From Bacteroidales bacterium (GTDB lineage: Bacteria > Bacteroidota > Bacteroidia > Bacteroidales > UBA3663), in NCBI GenBank assembly GCA_004557315.1, contig SFEH01000026.1, positions 1 to 21,840 of the forward strand: a stretch of DNA of 21,840 nt, in the 5' to 3' direction. The position numbers and the translations under genes are program-made. Of this stretch, positions 1 through 6,903 are shown in pieces; positions within the stretch are counted from its first letter, which is position 1, and every line of letters starts with the position of its first letter. The notes beneath the pieces were generated by a model that did not search any database, was not told the DNA's origin, and was given only the letters and a program-made list of their open reading frames with translations.

Positions 1-537
1 GATATTGCGGTTGTAGTCTTCCAGCCGCATGCGGTTGCCCTCGCTGTCGGTCACTTGCAGGTCGAGGTCAATGACATCGAGCAGCGGCTTGTCGTATTCA
101 TCAATGAGCACCACAGCCCTGCGGCCAGTCTTCTTGTGAGCCGCCTTCATGACAGATGCGAACCTTCCGCCAATAGTGTTAGCATTGGGGTTCTTGCCAT
201 ATTCTGTCTCAAACTCGGCTATATAGTCTTCTAAAACCTGTCTGAGCGTCTGACCATCGGCGAAGTTGCCGTTGGAGAATGCAATATGGAACACAGGATA
301 CACATTCCACTCCGTCTCCAGCTTGTCGATGGCAAGCCCCTTGAACAGTTCCTTTCTGCCCAAGAAATAGTTTTTGAGAGTAGAGATCAGCAGACTCTTT
401 CCGAATCGCCTTGGGCGACTCAGGAAGTATATATTTCCTTCTGTGACGAGCTTGTAGATCAAGTCCGTCTTATCTACATACACATATCCGTCCTGGATGA
501 TCTTTTCGAACGACTGTATTCCAATAGGGTACTTCAT
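1..537 (-). CDS. AAA-ATPase_like / DUF1703 family protein, 5' part (runs off window)
   Basis: An open frame of 179 codons starts at the ATG at 535-537 and stays open to base 1, so only the N-terminal part is present. It begins MKYPIGIQSFEKII and has a degenerate Walker A, RPRRFGKSLL, at residues 41-50, and a Walker B-like strand AVVLIDEYDKP at 141-151. This arrangement is typical of the Bacteroidales AAA-ATPase_like family (PF09820), usually followed by a C-terminal PD-(D/E)XK nuclease-like DUF1703 region, which would lie outside the window. The family is often present in many copies per genome and its function is not established. A well-formed promoter lies just upstream at 592-623. Family assignment is from recalled motifs; function is unknown. 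Confidence 0.85.
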   Translation of the reverse strand, partial: MKYPIGIQSFEKIIQDGYVYVDKTDLIYKLVTEGNIYFLSRPRRFGKSLLISTLKNYFLGRKELFKGLAIDKLETEWNVYPVFHIAFSNGNFADGQTLRQVLEDYIAEFETEYGKNPNANTIGGRFASVMKAAHKKTGRRAVVLIDEYDKPLLDVIDLDLQVTDSEGNRMRLEDYNRNI

Positions 538-591
538 AAGCGGTCAATTTATTTTGTCTCATTGTAGGAGAGATGAGCCAACATTTTGATG

Positions 592-623
592 CAAATTTAC
601 AGATTTATCATAATATGTCCAAA
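592..623 (-). promoter_or_regulatory. Promoter of the AAA-ATPase_like gene
   Basis: On the minus strand the -33 element TTTG (620-623) and the -7 element TAAATTTG (592-599) are separated by exactly 20 bp, a full match to the Bacteroidetes consensus. Transcription would start near 585, leaving a leader of about 48 nt before the start codon at 537. Confidence 0.7.
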
Positions 624-659
624 CTTTTTTCATACTTTTCAAAAATTGACTCGAAATTA

Positions 660-691
660 TTTGCTATTATTCATGATAATCCATAACTTTG
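660..691 (+). promoter_or_regulatory. Promoter of the asparaginase-family lipoprotein gene
   Basis: TTTG at 660-663, 20 bp, TAACTTTG at 684-691: a full match to the Bacteroidetes -33/-7 consensus. It sits back to back with the minus-strand promoter at 592-623. The inferred start near 697 gives a leader of about 115 nt before the ATG at 811; no structured element is obvious in that AT-rich leader. Confidence 0.6.
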
Positions 692-810
692 CCAAAGTAA
701 TACCTAACATAATAGATAAGTTATTACATAAAAATATTTACCCGTTATTGTTGAATATATAAGATTGTTAATTGAATTATATTTATGTCAAAACATTAAT
801 TTTTACGATT

Positions 811-1830
811 ATGAAGAACTTTATTTTTGCTTTGCCTATAGTGTCTCTTCTGGCAGGATGCTCTGCTGCCAAGACTGAAGAGGCTGCTGTTAAGGAAAAC
901 AATAGGGAATATGTCATTGTGGTGCATGGAGGCGCTGGCGTGTTGTCGGGTCTTGAGAATGATTCGGTCATGACCAAGAGGTACTATGACGCACTGGATT
1001 CGGCCTTGCACATCGGACAGGAAGTGATGGAGGCGACGGGCGACGGACCTTCGGTTGTGAGGAAGGTGATAAACTATTTCGAGGATTGCCCGCTTTTCAA
1101 TGCCGGGAAGGGTGCGACTGTCACGAGTGCAGGCACGTTTGAACTCGATGCTTCGATCATGGAAGGCAAGGATCTGACTGCTGGCGCTGTGGCAGGCGTG
1201 AAGCACGTGAAGCACCCTATCGATGCGGCATGGGCTGTTAAGACGCAGACTCCGCATGTCCTTCTGGCAGGTGAGGGCGCTGATGTCTTTGCTGCTGAGC
1301 AGGGACTTGAGACGGTGGATAACATGTACTTCGTCACTCCAAAGACCATGAAGTGGGTGGAGGAGTTCAAGGCTTTGAGCAAGAAGAACGGCACGGTGGG
1401 TTGTGTGGTTCTTGACAAGCAAGGCAATCTCACTGCAGGTACGAGCACGGGCGGTATGCTGAAGAAGCAATGGGGCAGAGTTGGCGATTCGCCTGTCATT
1501 GGGGCTGGAACCTATGCTGACAATGATGGCTGCGCGGTGTCGTGTACGGGTCATGGCGAATACTTCATCCGCCATGCTGTGGCTTATAATATGAACGCAC
1601 GCATGAAGTGGGGGCATCAGACTCTTGACCAGGCTGCACATGAGATTCTGTTTGGAGAGCTCTCGCGCGAGGCGGGCAATGGCGGTCTGATTGCTGTTGA
1701 CAGGAATGGCAACTTCACCATGACATTCAACACTGAAGGCATGTTCAGAGGCTATCTATACAAGGATAAGGCATCGGGCGAAACAACGTCGGATGTGGGC
1801 ATCGGTGAGCTGCTGAGGAGTGAGAAATAG
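811..1830 (+). CDS. Lipoprotein isoaspartyl peptidase / type 2 L-asparaginase (Ntn hydrolase)
   Basis: The 339-residue product belongs to the plant-type asparaginase / isoaspartyl dipeptidase family, which hydrolyses isoaspartyl dipeptides and asparagine after self-cleavage ahead of a catalytic threonine. The conserved segment NGTVGCVVLD places that nucleophile at Thr195; HGGAG at 39-43 and GTSTGG at 210-215 are also typical. An upstream TTG at 772 would extend the frame, but ATG 811 is chosen because it gives a clean lipoprotein signal peptide, MKNFIFALPIVSLLAGC, with the lipobox cysteine at residue 17, so the enzyme is probably anchored in the envelope. Length fits the family. It is a single-gene unit with its own promoter and terminator. 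Similar to E. coli IaaA in fold, but the lipoprotein form is the usual one in Bacteroidetes. Confidence 0.92.
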   Translation: MKNFIFALPIVSLLAGCSAAKTEEAAVKENNREYVIVVHGGAGVLSGLENDSVMTKRYYDALDSALHIGQEVMEATGDGPSVVRKVINYFEDCPLFNAGKGATVTSAGTFELDASIMEGKDLTAGAVAGVKHVKHPIDAAWAVKTQTPHVLLAGEGADVFAAEQGLETVDNMYFVTPKTMKWVEEFKALSKKNGTVGCVVLDKQGNLTAGTSTGGMLKKQWGRVGDSPVIGAGTYADNDGCAVSCTGHGEYFIRHAVAYNMNARMKWGHQTLDQAAHEILFGELSREAGNGGLIAVDRNGNFTMTFNTEGMFRGYLYKDKASGETTSDVGIGELLRSEK

Positions 1831-1913
1831 GACGGCGCGGATAGCAATGCAGTGACAGCAAGGGGGTAGGTTGGTGAATAATGGAAAGCGGCAGAAGCTG
1901 CATAGAAGCAACA

Positions 1914-1944
1914 AAAAAGGATGGGCTTGAGGCTCATCCTTTTT
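1914..1944. terminator. Rho-independent terminator, probably bidirectional
   Basis: A 14-bp stem pairs 1914-1927 with 1931-1944 around a 3-nt loop (TGA), with A5 at the left foot and T5 at the right foot, so it can work on both strands. It ends the asparaginase transcript, about 85 nt after the stop codon. On the minus strand it could end a short transcript from the promoter-like site at 1999-2029. Confidence 0.85.
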
Positions 1945-1998
1945 GTTTCCCTATTTTATTAACGTGTAAAAAACACTTTTTGTTTTCTTTTTACGTTG

Positions 1999-2029
1999 CA
2001 AAGATAGGTATTTTGAAATTTCTGACAAA
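1999..2029 (-). promoter_or_regulatory. Promoter-like site pointing toward the terminator (candidate short RNA)
   Basis: On the minus strand TTTG (2026-2029), a 19-bp spacer and TATCTTTG (1999-2006) match the Bacteroidetes consensus. No minus-strand gene follows; transcription from about 1992 would meet the terminator at 1914-1944 after roughly 80 nt. This could be a small RNA promoter or a chance match in AT-rich DNA. Confidence 0.35.
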
Positions 2030-2091
2030 ACTTTATCGACGAATGACATTAAATTATCGACGAATGTCATGTGATGACGATGATTGTCAGA
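2021..2091. repeat. Nested quasi-palindrome with 17-nt direct repeats after the dehydrogenase stop codon
   Basis: TTATCGACGAATGACAT (2033-2049) and TTATCGACGAATGTCAT (2054-2070) are direct repeats 21 nt apart with one difference. That A/T difference makes ATGACAT and ATGTCAT inverted complements (inner 7-bp stem, 14-nt loop). An outer perfect 8-bp inverted repeat, TCTGACAA (2021-2028) and TTGTCAGA (2084-2091), is centred on the same point. The structure touches the dehydrogenase stop codon (2092-2094), so it may serve as a transcript end or a protein-binding site. No strong U-tract is seen. Confidence 0.6.
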
Positions 2092-3345
2092 TTAAAGCTC
2101 GATGTCGCAGTCGTGAACCTCTACCCATGGGAGTCCCTGCTTGTTGAGCTGCTCCATGAATGGATCTGGGTTGAACTCCTCGACGTTGTGCACGCCTGGA
2201 GTATTCCACTTGCCAGTGAGGAACATCATCGCGCCAATCATGGCAGGCACGCCTGTGGTGTAGCTTACGCCCTGCATTCCTGTCTCGAGATAAGCATCGC
2301 GGTGGCTGCAGTTGTTATAGACGTAGTAGGTATGCTCCTTGCCATCGTTGCCGATACCACGGATGCGGCAGCCGATTGAGGTCTGGCCTTCGTAGTTCTC
2401 GCCGAGGTCCTGTGGATTTGGCAATACGGCCTTGAGGAACTGCAGTGGCACGATCTTGACGATGGTGTCGCCCGAGCCGTCGGCTTTAGGAGCCTTATAT
2501 TCGATCTCGTCGATGCGAGCCATGCCGATGTTCTGGATCACGTCGAGGTAGTTGAGATACTGCTGGCCGAAGGTCATCCAGAAGCGTGCACGCTTGATGG
2601 TAGGGTAGTTGATCACGAGACTCTCGATCTCCTCATGGTGGAGGAGGTATGATTCACGAGGGCCGATGCCAGGGTAAGTGAGAGGCTGGTGAATCTCCAT
2701 TGGCTCAGTCTCGATATACTTGCCGTTCTCGTAGTAGAGACCCTTCTGGGTGATCTCGCGGATGTTGATCTCAGGGTTGAAGTTGGTGGCGAATGCCTTG
2801 TGGTGATTGCCTGCATTGCAATCGACGATGTCGAGATACTGAATCTCCTTGAAGTGATGCTTGGCAGCATAGGCAGTGAAGACAGAGGTCACGCCTGGGT
2901 CAAAGCCACATCCGAGGATGGCAGTGAGTCCTGCCTTCTCGAAACGCTCACGATAGGCCCATTGCCAGCTGTATTCGAAGTGAGCCTCATCCTTTGGCTC
3001 ATAGTTGGCAGTATCCATGTAGTTGACACCAGCTTCGAGGCAGGCATCCATGATGGTGAGATCCTGATAAGGAAGGGCGAGGTTGATGCAGAGCTCAGGC
3101 TTGAACTCCTTCATCAGAGCCACGAGAGCAGGAACATTGTCTGCATCGACCGATGCAGTAGTGATGTTAGCGCTGACACCGTTCTTGGTGTACAGGCGAC
3201 GACGGATGGCATCGGCAAGAGCATCGCACTTCGACTTTGTGCGGCTTGCAATGCAGATGTCGGTAAAGATGTCGGCATTCTGTGCCAACTTGTGTGCTGC
3301 TACGGTACCTACACCTCCGCAGCCGATTAATAGAACACGAGACAT
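2092..3345 (-). CDS. Carboxynorspermidine/carboxyspermidine dehydrogenase (saccharopine dehydrogenase-like)
   Basis: The 417-residue product belongs to the LYS1-like saccharopine dehydrogenase family, with an N-terminal Rossmann motif LLIGCGGVGTVAAHKL (GxGGxG at 8-13) and the typical GCGFDPGVTSVF segment. In the carboxyspermidine route it condenses putrescine (or diaminopropane) with aspartate semialdehyde using NADPH to form carboxyspermidine (or carboxynorspermidine). The neighbours speA, nspC and aguB support that role over lysine metabolism. It lies 264 bp downstream of speA on the same strand, separated by the inverted tandem-repeat element at 3389-3580. No clear promoter was found between them, so read-through from speA is likely. 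The product is cytoplasmic. Confidence 0.93.
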   Translation of the reverse strand: MSRVLLIGCGGVGTVAAHKLAQNADIFTDICIASRTKSKCDALADAIRRRLYTKNGVSANITTASVDADNVPALVALMKEFKPELCINLALPYQDLTIMDACLEAGVNYMDTANYEPKDEAHFEYSWQWAYRERFEKAGLTAILGCGFDPGVTSVFTAYAAKHHFKEIQYLDIVDCNAGNHHKAFATNFNPEINIREITQKGLYYENGKYIETEPMEIHQPLTYPGIGPRESYLLHHEEIESLVINYPTIKRARFWMTFGQQYLNYLDVIQNIGMARIDEIEYKAPKADGSGDTIVKIVPLQFLKAVLPNPQDLGENYEGQTSIGCRIRGIGNDGKEHTYYVYNNCSHRDAYLETGMQGVSYTTGVPAMIGAMMFLTGKWNTPGVHNVEEFNPDPFMEQLNKQGLPWVEVHDCDIEL

Positions 3346-3388
3346 ATATAATTTTTATTTAATGATTAACTTATTTTTGTTGGGGAGA

Positions 3389-3580
3389 GAAAAAGTTAAA
3401 GGAGATAAAGAAATTAAAGAAGATAAAGAAGATAAAGACAATAGTTTCAATGTCGTTTTTTTTGTTATGAAAGTGGAAGGATAATATTACTTAAGACTAA
3501 CACATTTGCTTTTATCTTCCTTTCACTTCTTTATCTTCTTTTACTTCTTTATAATATTTCACTTCTTTATCTTTTTTATT
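3389..3580. repeat. Inverted tandem-repeat hairpin element, 9-nt units (element A)
   Basis: The left arm is five 9-nt units from 3398 to 3442 (AAAGGAGAT, AAAGAAATT, AAAGAAGAT twice, AAAGACAAT), with a degenerate unit before them. The right arm, about 3518-3580, is roughly seven 9-nt units of the complementary type (TTCTTTATC, TTCTTTTAC, TTCTTTATA, ATATTTCAC, TTCTTTATC, TTTTTTATT). The arms are about 75 nt apart and can pair imperfectly. The element occupies most of the speA to dehydrogenase gap and ends about 45 nt from the dehydrogenase start codon. It has the same architecture as the elements at 7784-7894 and 11148-11284, but a different sequence and period. Confidence 0.75.
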
Positions 3581-3609
3581 TCCAATATTTCCCCAAAAAA
3601 ATCCACAAA

Positions 3610-5508
3610 TCAGTCTCTCTCAAGATAAGTATATCCGTAGAGACCGTTGCGGTAGTTGTTGAGGAATTCCTTGCCTTCTTCGAGAGTGATTTTCTTGGTC
3701 TTGACAGCCTTGGTCACCCATGTTTCGAGCGTGCGCACCATCTTCTTGGTATCGTATTCCACCCAACGGAGCACATCCTGAATGGTCTCGCCATCGATGG
3801 TCTGTTCGATGACATAGCCCTTGCTATCGACGCTGATATGCACTGCATTGACATCGCCGAAGAGGTTATGGAGTCCGCCGAGGATTTCCTGATATGCGCC
3901 TACGAGGAAGACTCCGAGATAATATTTCTCGCCACGTTTGAGCGAGTGGATAGGCATGGCGTTGACTATCTGGTTTTCGGCGATATATGACACCACCTTA
4001 CCGTCGGAGTCACACGTCATGTCCTGAAGCGTAGCCTTGCGGTCGGGCTTCTCGGTGAGTCGCTGGATAGGCATGATAGGGAAGATCTGATCGATCGACC
4101 ACATGTCAGGAAGCGACTGGAACAGAGAGAAGTTGCAGTAATATTTATCGGAAATAAGTTTAGAGACCTTATGTAGTTCCTCTGGCACACGTTTCATGCT
4201 CGATACCATATCGTTGATTTCGCGAGTCACGCTCCAGAAGAGTTTCTCGATCTGTGCACGGGTCTTGAGGTCGATCATGCCGTGGCTGAAGAGCTGGAGC
4301 ACCTCGTCGCGTATCTGCTGGGCATCGTGCCATGACTCAAGGGCAGAACGCTGTGTGAGGTTGTCCCAGATGTCGTAGAGCTCCTTCACCAGATCGTGGT
4401 CGTTCTCGCCTACAACCCATTCCTCTGGCATCTCGGCGAGTGAAGCTGTCTCGAGCACCTCCATGATGAGCACGGAGTGGTGAGCCGAGAGACTTCGTCC
4501 CGACTCGGTGATGATGTTAGGGTGAGGCAGTTCGTTCTTGTCGGCTGCCTCCATGATCTGATAGATGATATCGTTGACATACTCCTGGATAGAGTAGTTG
4601 ACCGACGAGCAGTTGGATGCCGAGCGTGTTCCATCGTAATCGACGCCGAGGCCGCCACCAGCATCGACGAACTCAACATTGAAGCCGAGCAGGCGGAGCT
4701 GAACGTAGAACTGCGAAGCCTCGCGGATGGCAGTCTTGACGTGACGGATATTGGTCACCTGGCTGCCTATGTGGAAATGAATGAGCTTGAGGCAATCCTT
4801 CAGGTCGTGAGTCTCAAGGTATTCGAGAGCCTCGAGCAGTTCGGATGAAGTGAGACCGAACTTTGAAGCATCGCCACCCGATTCCTCCCATTTGCCCGAA
4901 CCAGACGAAGCGAGCTTGATGCGCACACCGATGTTTGGCTTCACGTTGAGGCGCTTGGCAATGCGGTAGATGATCTCAAGTTCGTTGAGCTTCTCGGCAA
5001 CAATATAGATGCGCTTGCCCATCTTTTGTGCGAGCAGGGCAAGTTCGATGAACGAGTCATCTTTATAGCCGTTGCAGATGATAAGTGAATCATAGTCGGT
5101 GCATGAGGCTATGACAGCGTGTAGTTCGGGCTTCGAGCCAGCTTCGAGACCGAGGTTGAACTTGCGTCCGTGTGACACCATTTCCGAAACCACGGGCTGC
5201 ATCTGGTTGACCTTGATCGGATAGACAGAATAACATTCGCCCTTGAAGCCATATTCCTCGCTTGCCTTCTTGAAGCACTGGGACATGCGCTCGATGCGGT
5301 TGTTCAGAATGTCGGGGAAACGGAGGAGTACCGGAGCCTGAATGTCTCGCAGCGCCAGTTCGTCCATAATCTCGCGCAGATCTACCTCTACGCCGTCTTT
5401 TTTGGGAGTCACCACAACGTGACCCTTCTCGTTGATGTCGAAATAATTGACACCCCATCCGTGGATATTGTACAGCTCTGCGCTATCCTCAATATGCCAT
5501 TTCTTCAT
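3610..5508 (-). CDS. speA: Biosynthetic arginine decarboxylase
   Basis: The 632-residue product is a full-length SpeA-type, PLP-dependent alanine-racemase-fold decarboxylase that converts arginine to agmatine, the entry step of polyamine synthesis here. The PLP lysine is Lys99 in YSVYPIKVNQ. Other family segments are GLEAGSKPEL, HFHIGSQ, the phosphate-binding GGGLGVDYDG and, near the C-terminus, CDSDGK. Length matches E. coli SpeA (about 630-660). The ATG at 5508 starts MKKWHIEDSAELYNI, the usual family N-terminus. It is the first gene of a minus-strand unit with the dehydrogenase and is transcribed divergently from nspC. Its leader of about 80 nt contains a small hairpin (5548-5569). Confidence 0.97.
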   Translation of the reverse strand: MKKWHIEDSAELYNIHGWGVNYFDINEKGHVVVTPKKDGVEVDLREIMDELALRDIQAPVLLRFPDILNNRIERMSQCFKKASEEYGFKGECYSVYPIKVNQMQPVVSEMVSHGRKFNLGLEAGSKPELHAVIASCTDYDSLIICNGYKDDSFIELALLAQKMGKRIYIVAEKLNELEIIYRIAKRLNVKPNIGVRIKLASSGSGKWEESGGDASKFGLTSSELLEALEYLETHDLKDCLKLIHFHIGSQVTNIRHVKTAIREASQFYVQLRLLGFNVEFVDAGGGLGVDYDGTRSASNCSSVNYSIQEYVNDIIYQIMEAADKNELPHPNIITESGRSLSAHHSVLIMEVLETASLAEMPEEWVVGENDHDLVKELYDIWDNLTQRSALESWHDAQQIRDEVLQLFSHGMIDLKTRAQIEKLFWSVTREINDMVSSMKRVPEELHKVSKLISDKYYCNFSLFQSLPDMWSIDQIFPIMPIQRLTEKPDRKATLQDMTCDSDGKVVSYIAENQIVNAMPIHSLKRGEKYYLGVFLVGAYQEILGGLHNLFGDVNAVHISVDSKGYVIEQTIDGETIQDVLRWVEYDTKKMVRTLETWVTKAVKTKKITLEEGKEFLNNYRNGLYGYTYLERD

Positions 5509-5547
5509 CTTTTGAGTTACAGATTTATAATTATTACCCTTGTTAAT

Positions 5548-5569
5548 TTCCAGCAGCCATTAGCTGGAA
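5548..5569 (-). promoter_or_regulatory. Hairpin in the speA leader
   Basis: TTCCAGC (5548-5554) and GCTGGAA (5563-5569) form a perfect 7-bp stem with an 8-nt loop, about 40 nt upstream of the speA start and downstream of the inferred transcription start. It could modulate speA expression or be an operator for a dimeric regulator; nothing further shows which. Confidence 0.4.
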
Positions 5570-5597
5570 TTGTATGAATAGATGATTTTTTGCGGTG

Positions 5598-5605
5598 CAA
5601 ATATA
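5598..5605 (-). promoter_or_regulatory. -7 element of the speA promoter
   Basis: On the minus strand this reads TATATTTG, a full TAnnTTTG match, 90 nt upstream of speA. No good -33 TTTG is present at the normal spacing, so the promoter is weak or activator-dependent, or the call is wrong. Confidence 0.45.
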
Positions 5606-5643
5606 GTAATTTTAAATAATGTAAAGACTTTTTTGGACAAAAA

Positions 5644-5675
5644 TTTCTTTCTGTAACAGATATTTCATATATTTG
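5644..5675 (+). promoter_or_regulatory. nspC promoter
   Basis: TTTC (5644-5647, one mismatch to TTTG), 20 bp, then a full -7 match TATATTTG (5668-5675). The inferred start near 5682 leaves only about 14 nt before the nspC ATG at 5696. Confidence 0.6.
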
Positions 5676-5695
5676 TGCACTAAATATTGAATAAA

Positions 5696-6874
5696 ATGAT
5701 TGAATCGTATATTTTTGAGAAGGATTATGGCAGGTTCCCAAGTCCTTGCTATGTTGTAGAAGAGAAACTACTGAGACGAAACCTCGCTTTGATCAAGAGT
5801 GTAGCCGAGCGTGCTGAGGTGGAGATCATCCTTGCATTCAAGGCGTTCGCTCTGTGGAAGACTTTCCCAATTTTCCGCGAATACATTACCCACACCACAG
5901 CCAGCAGCCTGTCGGAGGCTCGTCTGGCCTATGAGGAGTTCGGCAGCAAGGCACATACCTATTCGCCCGCCTATGAAGAGTCGAACTTCCAGACCATCGT
6001 CGAATGTTCGAGCCACATCACCTTCAACTCGATGACCCAGTATGATCGCTTCTATCAGCAGACGGTTGGCCACGGCATCTCGTGTGGCGTGAGGGTCAAT
6101 CCCGAGTACAGCGAGATTGAGACAGAGATATACAATCCGTGTGCGCCTGGCAGCCGTTTCGGCATCCTTGCCAACGACCTGCCAGAGCAGTTGCCTGAAG
6201 GCATCGAGGGCTTCCATTGCCATTGCCATTGCGAGTCATCGGCCGAGGCACTTGCCCACACGCTCGTGCATTTAGAGAAGAAGTTTGGCAAATGGTTCAG
6301 CCAGATCAAGTGGCTCAACCTCGGCGGCGGACATCTGATGACGCGAAAGGACTATGACGTAGAGCAGCTCATCGACATACTGAAGGGGCTGAAGTCGCGT
6401 TATCCTTGGCTGAAGATCATCCTTGAGCCGGGCAGTGCCTTTGCCTGGCAGACTGGTCCGCTCATCTCTCAGGTGGTCGATATAGTTGAGAACAAGGGCA
6501 TCAAGACAGCCATCCTCAATGTGTCGTTTGCCTGCCATATGCCCGATTGCCTTGAGATGCCTTACCATCCTGCAGTGAGAGGCGCAAGGACGCTCGATAC
6601 GCCAGAGAAGGTGGAGGACAGCACCAGTCCGTTCGTCTATCGTCTGGGCGGCAACAGCTGCTTGAGCGGAGACTTCATGAGCGCATGGGAGTTTGACCAT
6701 GAAGTGCATATCGGCGACTACATCGTGCTCGAGGACATGATACACTACACCACGGTGAAGACCAACATGTTCAATGGCGTATCGCATCCTGCCATCGCAA
6801 TGATGAAAGAAGACGGCACAATAGAAATAATGCGCGAATATAGTTACGAGGACTATAAATCGCGCATGGATTGA
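5696..6874 (+). CDS. nspC: Carboxynorspermidine/carboxyspermidine decarboxylase
   Basis: The 392-residue product is a fold-III PLP decarboxylase of the NspC family that removes CO2 from carboxyspermidine (or carboxynorspermidine) to give spermidine (or norspermidine), the last step of this pathway. The PLP lysine is Lys49 in ILAFKAFALW. LEPGSAFAW and the C-terminal GGNSCLSGDF (Cys322 at the catalytic cysteine position) are typical. An in-frame TTG at 5687 exists, but ATG 5696 gives the family start MIESYIFEKDYGRFPSP. It diverges from speA and converges on aguB with a 29-bp gap in which no terminator is seen. Confidence 0.96.
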   Translation: MIESYIFEKDYGRFPSPCYVVEEKLLRRNLALIKSVAERAEVEIILAFKAFALWKTFPIFREYITHTTASSLSEARLAYEEFGSKAHTYSPAYEESNFQTIVECSSHITFNSMTQYDRFYQQTVGHGISCGVRVNPEYSEIETEIYNPCAPGSRFGILANDLPEQLPEGIEGFHCHCHCESSAEALAHTLVHLEKKFGKWFSQIKWLNLGGGHLMTRKDYDVEQLIDILKGLKSRYPWLKIILEPGSAFAWQTGPLISQVVDIVENKGIKTAILNVSFACHMPDCLEMPYHPAVRGARTLDTPEKVEDSTSPFVYRLGGNSCLSGDFMSAWEFDHEVHIGDYIVLEDMIHYTTVKTNMFNGVSHPAIAMMKEDGTIEIMREYSYEDYKSRMD

Positions 6875-6903
6875 TATTCTTTTACTTATGAGGAAATTTG
6901 GGC

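Noticed and set aside
796..1641. 281-aa minus-strand ORF
   Set aside because: It is antisense to the asparaginase-family gene, which carries the catalytic motif and a signal peptide.
1752..1937. 61-aa minus-strand ORF downstream of the promoter-like site at 1999-2029
   Set aside because: Its start codon lies inside the terminator stem and most of it is antisense to the asparaginase 3' end.
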